A stretch of 51,108 nucleotides of DNA from Candidatus Microgenomatus sp. (GTDB lineage: Bacteria; Patescibacteriota; Microgenomatia; UBA1400; PJMF01). Each line of letters starts with the position of its first letter. The first letter of the stretch is position 1. This document shows, in pieces, positions 17,378 to 28,224 of the stretch. Made by a program: the position numbers and the translations under genes. The notes beneath the pieces were generated by a model. It ran no database searches and had not been told where the DNA came from. It saw only the letters and a list, made by a program, of their open reading frames with translations. The DNA is taken from assembly GCA_020724725.1 (NCBI GenBank), contig DYGL01000003.1, positions 1-51,108 of the forward strand, given 5' to 3'.

Positions 17378-18392
17378 AAAAACAATTTTAGTTACTGGCG
17401 GAGCTGGCTTTATTGGGTCAAACTTTGTTTATCATTACTTAACCAACCACCCAAATGACAAAATTATCAATCTAGACCTTCTCACTTACGCTGGTAATTT
17501 GAGTACTTTAGAGGGCTTAGAGGGATATGGTAATCATAAATTTGTACATGGAGATATCAGAGACGCTAAGCTAGTCGACCAAATTGTGGCTGAGGTAGAC
17601 ATGGTTGTACACTTTGCAGCTGAAACTCACGTTGATCGCTCTATCATGGAGCCAGCCATTTTTCTAGAAACCAACATTATCGGCACTCAGGTTTTACTTG
17701 ACGCAGCCCTGCGCCACAAAATCAAGCGCTTCCATCATATTTCCACTGATGAAGTTTTTGGTGCTTTACCACTCAACTCAACAGAAAAATTTAACGAAAA
17801 CACTCCTTACGATCCTCATAGTCCCTACTCTGCCTCTAAAGCAGCTTCAGATCATCTGGTCAGAGCTTATGGTGATACTTATGGTTTACCATACACTCTA
17901 AGCAATTGTTCCAATAATTATGGTGAATTTCATTTTCCAGAAAAAATGATTCCGCTCGCTATTACCAATCTGATTGATGATCAAAAAGTTCCTGTTTACG
18001 GAGATGGTCTTTATGTACGTGATTGGCTCTATGTACAGGATCACGCCAAAGGCATTGAGCTAATTTTGGAAAATGGAGAAGTTGGGCAAACTTATCTCTT
18101 TGGAGGTTTGTATAAAGATGTGAATAATCTTGAATTAGTCAAAATGATTCTTAAAATTATGGATAAAGATGAAAGCTACATCGAACATGTCACAGATCGC
18201 CCCGGACATGACCGTCGCTACAGTGTAGACTTTTCCCAAACTAGCATGAAGCTAGGTTGGCAACCAAGTGTTAGCTTGGAAGAAGGTTTACATAAAACCA
18301 TTACTTGGTATCAAGAAAACCAAGCCTGGTGGAGACCACTTAAAGAAAAAAACCAAGCCTACTTTAAGAAACAATATCAAGAAAGAAAATAA
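17367..18392 (+). CDS. rfbB: dTDP-glucose 4,6-dehydratase
   Basis: A 341-residue extended-SDR enzyme that converts dTDP-glucose to dTDP-4-keto-6-deoxyglucose. The NAD site TGGAGFIGSNF (residues 10-20), AAETHVDRS (85-92), the catalytic STDEVFG (126-132) and YSASK (Tyr154, Lys158) are all intact, with YVRDWLYVQDH further on. Asp-Glu in TDEV are the dehydratase acid/base pair, which separates it from epimerases. The length is normal for RmlB. It is followed three bases later by an RmlD-like reductase. Neither rfbA nor rfbC is in the window. Confidence 0.93.
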   Translation: MQNKKTILVTGGAGFIGSNFVYHYLTNHPNDKIINLDLLTYAGNLSTLEGLEGYGNHKFVHGDIRDAKLVDQIVAEVDMVVHFAAETHVDRSIMEPAIFLETNIIGTQVLLDAALRHKIKRFHHISTDEVFGALPLNSTEKFNENTPYDPHSPYSASKAASDHLVRAYGDTYGLPYTLSNCSNNYGEFHFPEKMIPLAITNLIDDQKVPVYGDGLYVRDWLYVQDHAKGIELILENGEVGQTYLFGGLYKDVNNLELVKMILKIMDKDESYIEHVTDRPGHDRRYSVDFSQTSMKLGWQPSVSLEEGLHKTITWYQENQAWWRPLKEKNQAYFKKQYQERK

Positions 18393-18395
18393 ATT

Positions 18396-19280
18396 ATGAA
18401 TAAAATTCCTCTTTTAGGTACTGGACTCAATGGTCTGATTGGTTCCAAATTTGTAGTAGATTTTGCTGATAAGTACGATTTTGATAATCTAGATCTAAGA
18501 AATCCGCTTCGTCCAGTTGATATCACCAATGAAAAGCAAGTCATGGCAGTTGTCAGCCAGTCTCCAGCTAAATTTTTGGTGCATATGGCTGCTTACACCG
18601 ATGTGACTGGTGCATGGCAACAAAGTGGCGATAAAAACGGACTTTGCTACGCTGTCAACGTCAAGGGTACAGAAAACCTAGTTAAAGCTTGTGAAGCTAC
18701 TGGCAAACACTTGATCTACCTTTCGACTGCTTATGTTTTTGATGGTGAAAAAACAGAACCTTATTTAGAAACAGACGCAACCAATCCCATTGAATGGTAT
18801 GGTCAAACTAAGGCAATGGCAGAAGAAGTCGTGCAAAAAAGCAATCTCAATTGGACTATCTTGCGCATCGACATGCCTTTTCGTAATGATCGTTTTGAAA
18901 AAATAGACACCTTACATCGCGTGATTGAAGGAATGAAAAGTGGCAAACTTTACCCACAATTTGGCGACCATCACTTTGGCCCAACTTATATCAATGACTT
19001 TGTCAAAATTATTGATTTCATCTTACGTCAAGAAATGACTGGACTTTTCCATGCTTCTTCAGGCGAAACTTGGACAGATTTCGAGTTTGCTAAAATGATT
19101 AACGAAACTTTAAACCTCAACTTCAATGTTCAAGAAGGTTCTCTGGCTAAATACTTAGAAAGCAATAATCGACCTTATCAAAAAAACACTGCTTTAAACA
19201 TCGATAAAATTAAAGCTAGCCTTGATTTTCAACTCAAGAGTATTAGGGAAGCTGTGAAGGAGACCATTTTATGGGATTAG
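18396..19280 (+). CDS. rfbD: dTDP-4-dehydrorhamnose reductase-like SDR
   Basis: A 294-residue short-chain dehydrogenase/reductase of the RmlD type, which reduces a dTDP-4-keto-6-deoxyhexose. GTGLNGLIGSKF (8-19) is a variant of the usual GxxGxxG nucleotide site. HMAAYTDV (63-70), LSTAYVFDGE (109-118) and WYGQTKAMAEE (Tyr135, Lys139) match RmlD. Without an RmlC epimerase nearby, the product could be dTDP-L-rhamnose, if the epimerase is elsewhere, or another 6-deoxyhexose. The 3' end overlaps the next small gene by ten bases, and a GGAG box for that gene lies within it. Confidence 0.82.
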   Translation: MNKIPLLGTGLNGLIGSKFVVDFADKYDFDNLDLRNPLRPVDITNEKQVMAVVSQSPAKFLVHMAAYTDVTGAWQQSGDKNGLCYAVNVKGTENLVKACEATGKHLIYLSTAYVFDGEKTEPYLETDATNPIEWYGQTKAMAEEVVQKSNLNWTILRIDMPFRNDRFEKIDTLHRVIEGMKSGKLYPQFGDHHFGPTYINDFVKIIDFILRQEMTGLFHASSGETWTDFEFAKMINETLNLNFNVQEGSLAKYLESNNRPYQKNTALNIDKIKASLDFQLKSIREAVKETILWD

Positions 19281-19471
19281 AAGTCGCTGGAAAAATTGTA
19301 GATTTATCTGAAAAGATGAATGAAGACGATCCGAAAATAATTAGAAAAAGATGCCAAATAATCAGAGACGCTATTTCTGATTTAAAAAAGATCAAAGAAC
19401 CAAGTGCCACACAGCTTTCAGAATTGGAAAGATTAAAAAATCAATTAGCTGAGTTGGAAAGCAAACTTTAA
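19271..19471 (+). CDS. Small coiled-coil protein, unknown function
   Basis: A 66-residue charged, helical protein without a span or signal peptide. The second half (SELERLKNQLAELESKL) has clear heptads and should form a coiled coil. A GGAG box sits about ten bases before the ATG, inside the end of the rfbD-like gene, so it is expressed with the nucleotide-sugar genes. I do not recognise a family. Confidence 0.65.
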   Translation: MGLEVAGKIVDLSEKMNEDDPKIIRKRCQIIRDAISDLKKIKEPSATQLSELERLKNQLAELESKL

Positions 19472-19494
19472 TTTAGATTTTTGATCCAATTTGA

Positions 19495-19500
19495 TATAAT
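19495..19500 (+). promoter_or_regulatory. Consensus -10 box (TATAAT), leaderless layout
   Basis: A perfect TATAAT ends eight bases before the ATG at 19509, with TTTAGA as a fair -35 at 19472-19477 (17-base spacer). Transcription should start within about two bases of the ATG. An AGGAG sequence at 19501-19505 would then not be in the mRNA. Confidence 0.6.
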
Positions 19501-19508
19501 AGGAGTAT

Positions 19509-19697
19509 ATGGCAGGAGAATATACTGGCAACGAACCAACTGGAATTGAATCAGCTACTTTTGAAATTGAGAGCTACATGAAAAAAAATGAATGCTCAGT
19601 TGATGAGGCATTAACAGCTCTTAAAACAACTTGGGCTAACGATATAGAATTCATTGACTTTCTAGAAGCAGCAGCTACCTATCTCAAAAACAAGTAG
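19509..19697 (+). CDS. Small acidic protein, unknown function
   Basis: A 62-residue acidic, helical protein (MAGEYTGNEPTG, then NECSVDEALTALKTTWANDIEF). It has no span, signal peptide or recognised domain. A perfect TATAAT eight bases upstream gives it its own promoter. It stops one base before the convergent trmD stop, so both mRNAs must read into each other. Function unknown. Confidence 0.65.
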   Translation: MAGEYTGNEPTGIESATFEIESYMKKNECSVDEALTALKTTWANDIEFIDFLEAAATYLKNK

Positions 19698-19698
19698 T

Positions 19699-20343
19699 TT
19701 AAGAAGTTTTTTTACGCCAAGCTTCAATTTTGGCATGATCTCCTGAAAGCAAAACCTCTGGCACTTCCCAGCCTTTATAGCTAGCTGGCTTGGTGTACTG
19801 AGGATGAGCAAATTTACCAGGCTGGCTATGAGACTCATCTTGGTTGCTCAATTCATTGCCCAGAACTTCAGGGATCAAACGGGTCACTGCATCAGTCATG
19901 ACCAAAGAAGCAACTTCCCCTCCAGTTAAAACATAATCGCCAATGCGAATTTCTTCATCAATCAAATATAGAGCTACACGCTCGTCAACTCCCTCATAAT
20001 GACCGCAAATAATGGTCAGTTCTTTTAGTTTAGCTTGTTTTTTGGCTACCTCTTGGGTAAAAAGCTGACCTTTGGCAGAGGTCAAAATAATTTTTTTCCC
20101 CTCCTGTCCTTTGCTCAAACCCAAAGATTGAAGAGCCTTATCAATCGGCTCAACCATCATTACCATTCCTGGTCCGCCACCATAAGGTCGAAGGTCAGTG
20201 GTTTGATGTTTATCGCTAGCAAAATCACGTAAATTAAGAATACTAATCTCTAATAATTTTTTAGCTAGAGCCCTTTTGATAATTGAAGTTTGCAAAGGAG
20301 TCTTAAAAAAATCTGGAAAAATAGTCAGAATATTTATTTTCAT
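19699..20343 (-). CDS. trmD: tRNA (guanine37-N1)-methyltransferase
   Basis: A 214-residue SPOUT methyltransferase that methylates G37 of tRNAs reading CNN codons, using S-adenosylmethionine. INILTIFPDFF, LRPYGGGPGMVM, CGHYEGVDERV, IGDYVLTGGE (the knot) and PQYTKPASYKGWEVPEVLLSGDH are all present. It ends at IEAWRKKTS, about 20-30 residues before the usual end, losing the last helix found in most TrmD proteins. It stands alone, not in the common rpsP-rimM-trmD-rplS order. A TATCAT box ends five bases before the ATG, back to back with the ugd promoter. Confidence 0.93.
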   Translation of the reverse strand: MKINILTIFPDFFKTPLQTSIIKRALAKKLLEISILNLRDFASDKHQTTDLRPYGGGPGMVMMVEPIDKALQSLGLSKGQEGKKIILTSAKGQLFTQEVAKKQAKLKELTIICGHYEGVDERVALYLIDEEIRIGDYVLTGGEVASLVMTDAVTRLIPEVLGNELSNQDESHSQPGKFAHPQYTKPASYKGWEVPEVLLSGDHAKIEAWRKKTS

Positions 20344-20367
20344 ATTTTATGATAGGCTATTGTCTAT

Positions 20368-20373
20368 TATACT
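20368..20373 (+). promoter_or_regulatory. Putative -10 box (TATACT) for the ugd-rmd-gmd operon
   Basis: TATACT lies 24 bases before the ATG at 20398, inside the 54-base divergent spacer with trmD. This unit would have a leader of about 18 bases. The -35 region is poor. Confidence 0.35.
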
Positions 20374-20397
20374 AGAGCGGTAAACAGAAAGTTGCTT

Positions 20398-21678
20398 ATG
20401 AAAGTTGCAGTAATTGGAACTGGTTTTGTAGGGGTCGTTTCAGCGGCCGTTTATGCCTCATTTGGCCATCAGGTTGTAGGTCTAGATATTGACGAAAACA
20501 AAATTAACCTCTTGAAACAAGGGAAGGTGCCTTTTTATGAGCCAGGCTTGCAAGAGCTTTTGCTTCAACAACAGCAAACCACCCAACTTAATTTCACTAC
20601 TTCCTACGAAGAAGCTATTAAAGAAGCAGAAATTATCATTATCGCTGTCGGCACACCTTCAGCAGCAGATGAGACAGCAGATTTGCGCTATATTTTCGCC
20701 AGTGCCAGATCTTTGGCTCCATATCTCAAAGAAAACGCCATTGTAGTGATTAAATCCACCGTTCCTCCAGGCACTTTAGAAAAAACTAGTGAAATTATCA
20801 AAGAAATTACTCAAACTAAGTTTTACGGCGCTTCTTTACCAGAATTTTTACGCGAAGGCTCAGCAGTTTATGACACTCTAAATCCAGATAGATTGGTGAT
20901 TGGTGCTGATGAAGACTATGTTTTCTCTCAATTAGAAAAATTACATGAAAAACTGCAAGTGCCAGTTGTGCGTTGCAAAGTTGCTTCTGCCCAAATGGCC
21001 AAGTATACCGCTAATTCTTATTTAGCCACCCGCATTACTTTCATTAATGAAATTGCCAATTTGTGCGAAAAAAATGGTGCTGACATCAACGAAGTTATTG
21101 AAGCGATTGGTTACGATAAAAGAATTGGTCAGCATTATTGGTATCCAGGTCTTGGTTATGGCGGTTCTTGTTTCCCCAAGGATGTTAAAGAATTGGCCGC
21201 CTATTCACGTAGTGTGGGTGAAGATGGCAATCTTCTTAACAAAATTAACGAAATCAATAAGGATCGTATTTTCAGGCTTCTCAATAATTTCTCAAGAGAA
21301 GTGGGTGGTTTTGAAAATAAAACCGTTGCTTTGCTTGGCTTATCTTTTAAACCAAACACTGATGATATGCGCGAAGCTCCCTCAACCAAAATCATTCCTT
21401 TTTTAAGCAATCATGGTGCCATGGTCAAGGGCTATGATCCAATGGCTAAATATTTCAATAATTCAAATGATCACCACCAACAAGTCGATTCTATCGAAGA
21501 AGCTTGTCAGGATGCCGATATCATTATGGCTGTAGTTGAGTGGCCAGAAATTACTGGTTTTGATTTTTCTAAAGTCAAAAATGACAAAAAGCAATTCTTT
21601 ATCGATGCTCGCAATCAATTCTCTGCTGATTTGGTCAAAAAATGGGGCTTTGAATATCTAGGTATTGGTAAAAGATAA
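20398..21678 (+). CDS. ugd: UDP-glucose 6-dehydrogenase
   Basis: A 426-residue enzyme oxidising UDP-glucose (or a related nucleotide sugar) to the uronate with two NAD. MKVAVIGTGFVGVVSA is the N-terminal Rossmann site; AVGTPSAADETADL, KSTVPPGT, SLPEFLREGSA and YGGSCFPKDVKEL (catalytic Cys about 260) follow, then LGLSFKPNTDDMREAPS in the C-terminal domain. The start is the ATG at 20398; the TTG six bases earlier has no support. It heads a plus-strand run of nucleotide-sugar and glycosyltransferase genes. GDP-mannose dehydrogenases are related, but the motif set fits Ugd better. Confidence 0.92.
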   Translation: MKVAVIGTGFVGVVSAAVYASFGHQVVGLDIDENKINLLKQGKVPFYEPGLQELLLQQQQTTQLNFTTSYEEAIKEAEIIIIAVGTPSAADETADLRYIFASARSLAPYLKENAIVVIKSTVPPGTLEKTSEIIKEITQTKFYGASLPEFLREGSAVYDTLNPDRLVIGADEDYVFSQLEKLHEKLQVPVVRCKVASAQMAKYTANSYLATRITFINEIANLCEKNGADINEVIEAIGYDKRIGQHYWYPGLGYGGSCFPKDVKELAAYSRSVGEDGNLLNKINEINKDRIFRLLNNFSREVGGFENKTVALLGLSFKPNTDDMREAPSTKIIPFLSNHGAMVKGYDPMAKYFNNSNDHHQQVDSIEEACQDADIIMAVVEWPEITGFDFSKVKNDKKQFFIDARNQFSADLVKKWGFEYLGIGKR

Positions 21679-21681
21679 ATT

Positions 21682-23594
<1,913 letters not shown>

Positions 23595-23596
23595 AA

Positions 23597-24769
23597 ATGA
23601 AGAAAGCTATTGTCATCATCCCTACTTATAATGAAAAAGACAATATTGTCCAGACTGTAGAAGCTCTATCCAAAGTCATTAAAAATCAAAAAAATTGGAA
23701 AGTAGAAGTATTGGTGGTTGATGACAGCTCTCCAGACGGCACTACACAAGTAGTGCAAAATTTGCAAAAGAGATTTAACTTTATCCATCTTTTGGTTAAT
23801 CAAAAAAAATCTGGTCTAGGTGGCGCCTATTTAAGTGGCATGAATCAAGCTTTTAATAAATTAGGAGCTGACTTAATTTTTGAATTTGATGCTGACCTGT
23901 CTCACGATCCGCAAAAAATCCCTCAATTTTTGACTAAAATCGATCAAGGTTATGATTTTGTCTTGGGTTCAAGATACATTGAAGGCGGGTCCATTCCCAA
24001 AAACTGGGGTACTCATCGTAAATTCCTAAGTGTCTTTGGCAATCTTTTCATTAATTTTTTAATGTTAGATTTTTCAATTAGAGACTGGACAACTGGCTTT
24101 AGAGCTATCAAAAAAGAAGTTTATGAAGCTATAGAAAAGGAACTTCATGGTGAAAGATTCTCTGGATATACTTTCCAGATTGGTTTTTTGCACAAAGCCT
24201 TGCGCAAAAATTTCAAAATCGCCGAAGTGCCTTTTCATTTTAAAGATCGCGTATTAGGTAATAGTAAAATTGGGCCAGAGTACATCAAAAACACTCTGTT
24301 ATATCTTATGAGAGTGAGAATTAAAGAAATTTTAGCAATGAGAGTGGTGAGATTTGCCATGGTAGGAGCTTTTGGCGCCTTGGTTCAATTGATTGCTTTG
24401 CAACTCTGGAGAATGGTTTTTACTACTGAAAAAACTTTTGTCATTGCCAATTTTCTCTCCATTGAAACGGCTATCGTCTCCAATTTTATCTGGAGCAACC
24501 TCTGGACTTTTAAAGATCGTAAGCTAACTCCAGCTCAAATTCCTCTAAGCTTTATTACTTTTAATCTATCTTCGGCTGGCTCGATTTTGATTCAAAGTGT
24601 GAATGCTTACATTACGGCTCACACAGTTGGTTTAGTACCAGTTTTCACCGTTCCAGTCATCAACTACATTGTTGATACAGGAGTCATTTCCGCTGTTGTT
24701 GGCATATTGCTAGGCATGTTTTGGAACTTTTTTGCCTACAATACTTTTATCTGGAAGAAAAAGAAGTAA
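23597..24769 (+). CDS. Polyprenyl-phosphate hexosyltransferase fused to a GtrA domain (DPMS-GtrA)
   Basis: A 390-residue two-domain protein. Residues 1 to about 235 are a DPM1-type GT2 (IVIIPTYNEKDN, VLVVDDSSPDGT, FEFDADLSHDPQKIP, VLGSRYIEGG, DWTTGFRAI). Residues about 245-388 hold four hydrophobic spans of the GtrA family (VRFAMVGAFGALVQL, FIWSNLWTFKDR). The same arrangement occurs in Pyrococcus-type dolichol-phosphate mannose synthase, where the membrane part holds the enzyme near lipid phosphate. It likely makes polyprenyl-phosphate mannose or glucose for the GT-C enzymes encoded just downstream. Confidence 0.88.
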   Translation: MKKAIVIIPTYNEKDNIVQTVEALSKVIKNQKNWKVEVLVVDDSSPDGTTQVVQNLQKRFNFIHLLVNQKKSGLGGAYLSGMNQAFNKLGADLIFEFDADLSHDPQKIPQFLTKIDQGYDFVLGSRYIEGGSIPKNWGTHRKFLSVFGNLFINFLMLDFSIRDWTTGFRAIKKEVYEAIEKELHGERFSGYTFQIGFLHKALRKNFKIAEVPFHFKDRVLGNSKIGPEYIKNTLLYLMRVRIKEILAMRVVRFAMVGAFGALVQLIALQLWRMVFTTEKTFVIANFLSIETAIVSNFIWSNLWTFKDRKLTPAQIPLSFITFNLSSAGSILIQSVNAYITAHTVGLVPVFTVPVINYIVDTGVISAVVGILLGMFWNFFAYNTFIWKKKK

Positions 24770-24782
24770 ATTAACGCTACAA

Positions 24783-26273
24783 ATGAAAAATCTTTTTTTG
24801 GGTCTAATTCTACTTAGTGCTATTTTTTTACGTTTTTACAATCTTGAAAACTCACTAATGTTTCAAGGAGATCAGGGCAGAGATGCTATGGTGGTTAGCT
24901 CCATTTTCAAAGATTTGGATCCTGTTTTTATTGGTCCAGTGACTAGTATTGGCAACATGTATTTGGGTCCATTTTATTATTATTTTATGTTGCCCTTTTT
25001 ATTTTTATCTTATCCAAGCCCAATGGGCCCTGTTTATGGGGTGGCAGCAGTCTCAGTTCTGACAGTTTTCTTATTTTTCAAAATTGTTGAAAAAATCTTT
25101 AAATCCAAGACTGCTTACCTTGCCACAATTTTTTTCACTTTCTCAGCTGGAGTAGTCAATTTGGCTCGCTTTAGTTGGAACCCTAATTTAGCTCCATTTT
25201 TCTCTCTGCTAATGTTTTATTTTACTTATTTGGCTTGGCAGAAAAACTCTAAATACTGGATTTTAACAGCACTTTGTTTTGGTATTTTGATTCAATTGCA
25301 TTATGTTACTTTATTGGCTTTGTCTGGAGCTGGCCTAGTCTTGCTTATACAAATATTTGAAAAAGATAAAAATAAACAAAAACTGCTTAAGCATGTTTTA
25401 TTGGCTATTAGCGTCTTCATCCTAACTCTTGCTCCACTCATGCTTTTTGACTACAAACATGATTTTCTCAATGCCAAATCCTTTGCCAATATTTTCACCA
25501 AAGAAGAAAGTTTTAATTTAGAGAAAAAAGCAAGTAGACAAAAAACTTCAGTTGTCTATAAATTCTTTACTTTAGACCTCAAAGACAAGGCCTCCAAAAT
25601 AATTTTTGAACCAAGTTTTGGAGTGAATAAGTTTAATCATCCATTTTTGTTTTTTGCTTTGCTGATCAGCTTGATTTATCTTGTTAGAAAAAAATTCAAA
25701 CTTGAAAAAGGAGAAATCGTTCTATTAGCTTTTCTTTTGCCAGGAATTGTTGGAGTAAGTTTGTATCAACATCAAGTTTATGAACATTACATCGCTTATC
25801 TTTTTCCTTTTGTTTATATTTTTTATGGTTTATTTTTTGCTAAATTCAAAAATAAATGGCTGATGCTGGCTATGCTGTTGCCATTTCTAACTTTTTACAT
25901 ATTCAATAACTGGTCAAGATATAATTTAAAAGATAATGGCTGGAAATTAAGTGATCTTGAAAAAACGAGTCAAGCAATTTATCAAAGAGTTCTCCCTGGT
26001 GAAAAATACAATATCGTTCTGCTTTCAGAATCTAAGGATTTATATGGCATGAATTATCGTTATTTCCTAAGCACTAAGGAAAACGAACCGGTTAAAATTG
26101 AAGATCATCACTTGGCTCAAAAGCTTTTCATCATTAATGAAGAAAAAGTTGAAAAAAATGTATTAGATTCTCTCATTTATGAAATAGTAGTTTTCCCAAG
26201 TAAAAATGTCACTGAAGTTTTTCAAATAGAAAATGGTCCAGAAATTACTGTCTTATCTAGCTATAATAAATAA
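24783..26273 (+). CDS. GT-C membrane glycosyltransferase, family 39-like
   Basis: A 496-residue polytopic protein, started at ATG 24783 after the previous stop; the longer frame from 24732 overlaps the GtrA domain and lacks the hydrophobic N-terminus. After the first span, SLMFQGDQGRDAMVVSSI gives a GDQGRD acidic loop, a common variant in membrane glycosyltransferases. IGNMYLGPFYYY follows, then about 10 more spans and a soluble C-terminal domain. It probably uses the polyprenyl-phosphate sugar made by its DPMS-GtrA neighbour. It is only distantly related to the 8-14 kb array. Confidence 0.8.
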   Translation: MKNLFLGLILLSAIFLRFYNLENSLMFQGDQGRDAMVVSSIFKDLDPVFIGPVTSIGNMYLGPFYYYFMLPFLFLSYPSPMGPVYGVAAVSVLTVFLFFKIVEKIFKSKTAYLATIFFTFSAGVVNLARFSWNPNLAPFFSLLMFYFTYLAWQKNSKYWILTALCFGILIQLHYVTLLALSGAGLVLLIQIFEKDKNKQKLLKHVLLAISVFILTLAPLMLFDYKHDFLNAKSFANIFTKEESFNLEKKASRQKTSVVYKFFTLDLKDKASKIIFEPSFGVNKFNHPFLFFALLISLIYLVRKKFKLEKGEIVLLAFLLPGIVGVSLYQHQVYEHYIAYLFPFVYIFYGLFFAKFKNKWLMLAMLLPFLTFYIFNNWSRYNLKDNGWKLSDLEKTSQAIYQRVLPGEKYNIVLLSESKDLYGMNYRYFLSTKENEPVKIEDHHLAQKLFIINEEKVEKNVLDSLIYEIVVFPSKNVTEVFQIENGPEITVLSSYNK

Positions 26274-26278
26274 AAATT

Positions 26279-27037
26279 ATGACTAAACCTTATTTATCAG
26301 TCATTCTACCTTCTTACAACGAAAGTAAAAACATTGCTCGTGGTGTTTTGGAGGAAGTCTATCAATTCTTGAAAGATTATGAAAAAACATGGGAGTTAAT
26401 TTTGTCTGACGACGGCAGTAGCGATGGTACAGCTGATAAATTGCAGGAATTTAGTCAAAAAGATTCAAGAATCAAAGTGATTCTCAATCAACACAGAGGC
26501 AAAGGTCCAACTGTTAAAGCTGGCATGCTTAAAGCCAATGGTTCTTGGAGACTATTTACTGATTTTGACCAATCGACTCCACTTAGAGAAATTCGTAAAT
26601 TGCTTAAATATACTGGAGAATATGAGGTTATTTTTGGTTCTAGAGAAATAGTTGGTGCCAAAAGGGAAAAAGAGCCTTTTTACAGGCATTTGATGGGCAG
26701 AGGCTTCAACTTTGTAGTACAACTTTTAGCTGTGCCAGGCACTCAAGACAGTCAGTGTGGTTTTAAGCTTTTTTCTGAAAGAGCAGCTCTTAAACTTTTC
26801 CAGAGTCTTTATGTTTATTCTGGTGAAAACGAGAGACAGGATGCTTTTACTGGAGCATTTGACGTAGAACTGCTTTACTTGGCCAAAAAATACGATTTTG
26901 CCCTCAAAGAAGTGCCTATTCTCTGGAAACATTTTCAAACTGATCGCGTCAATCCCCTCAAGGACTCCTTTTTAATGTTTGCTGACATTTTAAGAATCAA
27001 AGCCGCTGATTTAAGTAATAAATATCCAAAAAAATGA
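26279..27037 (+). CDS. DPM1-like family 2 glycosyltransferase
   Basis: A 252-residue GT2 with LSVILPSYNESKNI, ELILSDDGSSDGT, HRGKGPTVKAGMLKANG and RLFTDFDQSTPLREI. DFDQSTP replaces the usual DADLS at the metal site, a form typical of ALG5/DPM1-like dolichyl-phosphate glucosyltransferases. GTQDSQCGFKLF supports the same subgroup. No membrane span is present. It overlaps the next gene, a GT-C protein, by four bases (ATGA), which suggests donor synthesis and use in one pair. Confidence 0.86.
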   Translation: MTKPYLSVILPSYNESKNIARGVLEEVYQFLKDYEKTWELILSDDGSSDGTADKLQEFSQKDSRIKVILNQHRGKGPTVKAGMLKANGSWRLFTDFDQSTPLREIRKLLKYTGEYEVIFGSREIVGAKREKEPFYRHLMGRGFNFVVQLLAVPGTQDSQCGFKLFSERAALKLFQSLYVYSGENERQDAFTGAFDVELLYLAKKYDFALKEVPILWKHFQTDRVNPLKDSFLMFADILRIKAADLSNKYPKK

Positions 27038-28224
27038 AAAGTTACTTGCTTAAAAGTTACTTTATTTTATATTTAGTTTTTGCCATCTTCTCTTTTGTTT
27101 TGACTGATCCCAATTTAATTCTTTTAAAAGCAGATTGGTTTCTTAACTTTCAAACTTTTCTATGGCGCAATATTTTGCCACTGCAAAACTTGCGTACTGT
27201 TTTCTTTTTCGTTTTGCTAATTTTAATTTTTCTTAATTATTTACTAATTTTAAAAAATTGGTCAAAACTAAACTTAGACTCTCGTCAAAATTTTTGGCGT
27301 TTTTTAATTTTGATTAGTTTGCCTTTAGTTATTTCTTACAACGCTCTTTCTCATGATCTTTTTAATTATATTTTTAACGCCAAAATGGTTGTTGAATTTG
27401 GCGCCAATCCTCACCTTAAAACAGCTCTAGATTTTCCAGACGAACCAATGCTGCGTTTTATGAATAATGTTCACACCGTAGCGCCTTATGGCTATGGTTG
27501 GACAGCCTTATCTCTATTGCCCTATCTAGCTGGTTTTGGAAAGTTTTTGAGTACTTTTGCAGTTTTTAAAATATTTTCTTTCTTATCCTTAGTGCTTAGC
27601 CTACTCATTCTTGAGAAATTCTTTAAAAAAGTAAATTATCGCCAATTAGCTTTGTTTTTTTTAAATCCCTTATTACTCATTGAGGTTCTAAGTAGCGCCC
27701 ACAACGATCTGTGGATGCTAGCACCTGCTTTATTGGCAATTTACTTGACTTTGGATCTTCGCAAATCAACTTTACTAAAAACAATATTAATTATTATTTT
27801 AATGGCAATCTCCATTTCTATTAAATTCGCCACTTTAGCACTTTTGCCTTTTTTGTTTTATTTTATTTTCAAAGAAAAATTTAAGAAATTGTCTAATTTG
27901 CCTATTTTTGATTTGATGAGCATCACCATGTTTTTGCCTTTACTCACTGAGCGCTCCAAACACTTTCTACCTTGGTATTTACTCTGGTCACTAATTTTTG
28001 TTCCTTTGGTTAAAAACAAATTGTGGCGCAATTTACTACTAGTTTTTTCCTTATCAGCCCTTTTGCGCTATTTGCCTTGGCTCTATTATCTACCATGGAT
28101 GAGCTTTCATTTGGACACCAGTCAAACTTTACTCTGGCAAAAAGGCATTACTTGGCTGATTCCAGCTTTCTACCTCTTGCTTAGCAGCTTGCTTTTCATA
28201 TTTAATAGAAAGCGTGAAAAATAA
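27034..28224 (+). CDS. GT-C-type membrane mannosyltransferase-like protein
   Basis: A 396-residue protein with about 10-11 spans. The loop ALSHDLFNYIFNAKMVVEFGA (about residues 104-124), then NPHLKTALDFPDEP and RFMNNVHTVAPYGYGWTAL, resembles polyprenyl-phosphate-mannose-dependent GT-C enzymes of the MptA/PIG-M type, where HD in the first loop is catalytic. NPLLLIEVLSSAHND later in the protein is also characteristic. It is coupled to the upstream DPM1-like gene and overlaps the next gene by 11 bases. The exact sugar is unknown. Confidence 0.78.
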   Translation: MKSYLLKSYFILYLVFAIFSFVLTDPNLILLKADWFLNFQTFLWRNILPLQNLRTVFFFVLLILIFLNYLLILKNWSKLNLDSRQNFWRFLILISLPLVISYNALSHDLFNYIFNAKMVVEFGANPHLKTALDFPDEPMLRFMNNVHTVAPYGYGWTALSLLPYLAGFGKFLSTFAVFKIFSFLSLVLSLLILEKFFKKVNYRQLALFFLNPLLLIEVLSSAHNDLWMLAPALLAIYLTLDLRKSTLLKTILIIILMAISISIKFATLALLPFLFYFIFKEKFKKLSNLPIFDLMSITMFLPLLTERSKHFLPWYLLWSLIFVPLVKNKLWRNLLLVFSLSALLRYLPWLYYLPWMSFHLDTSQTLLWQKGITWLIPAFYLLLSSLLFIFNRKREK

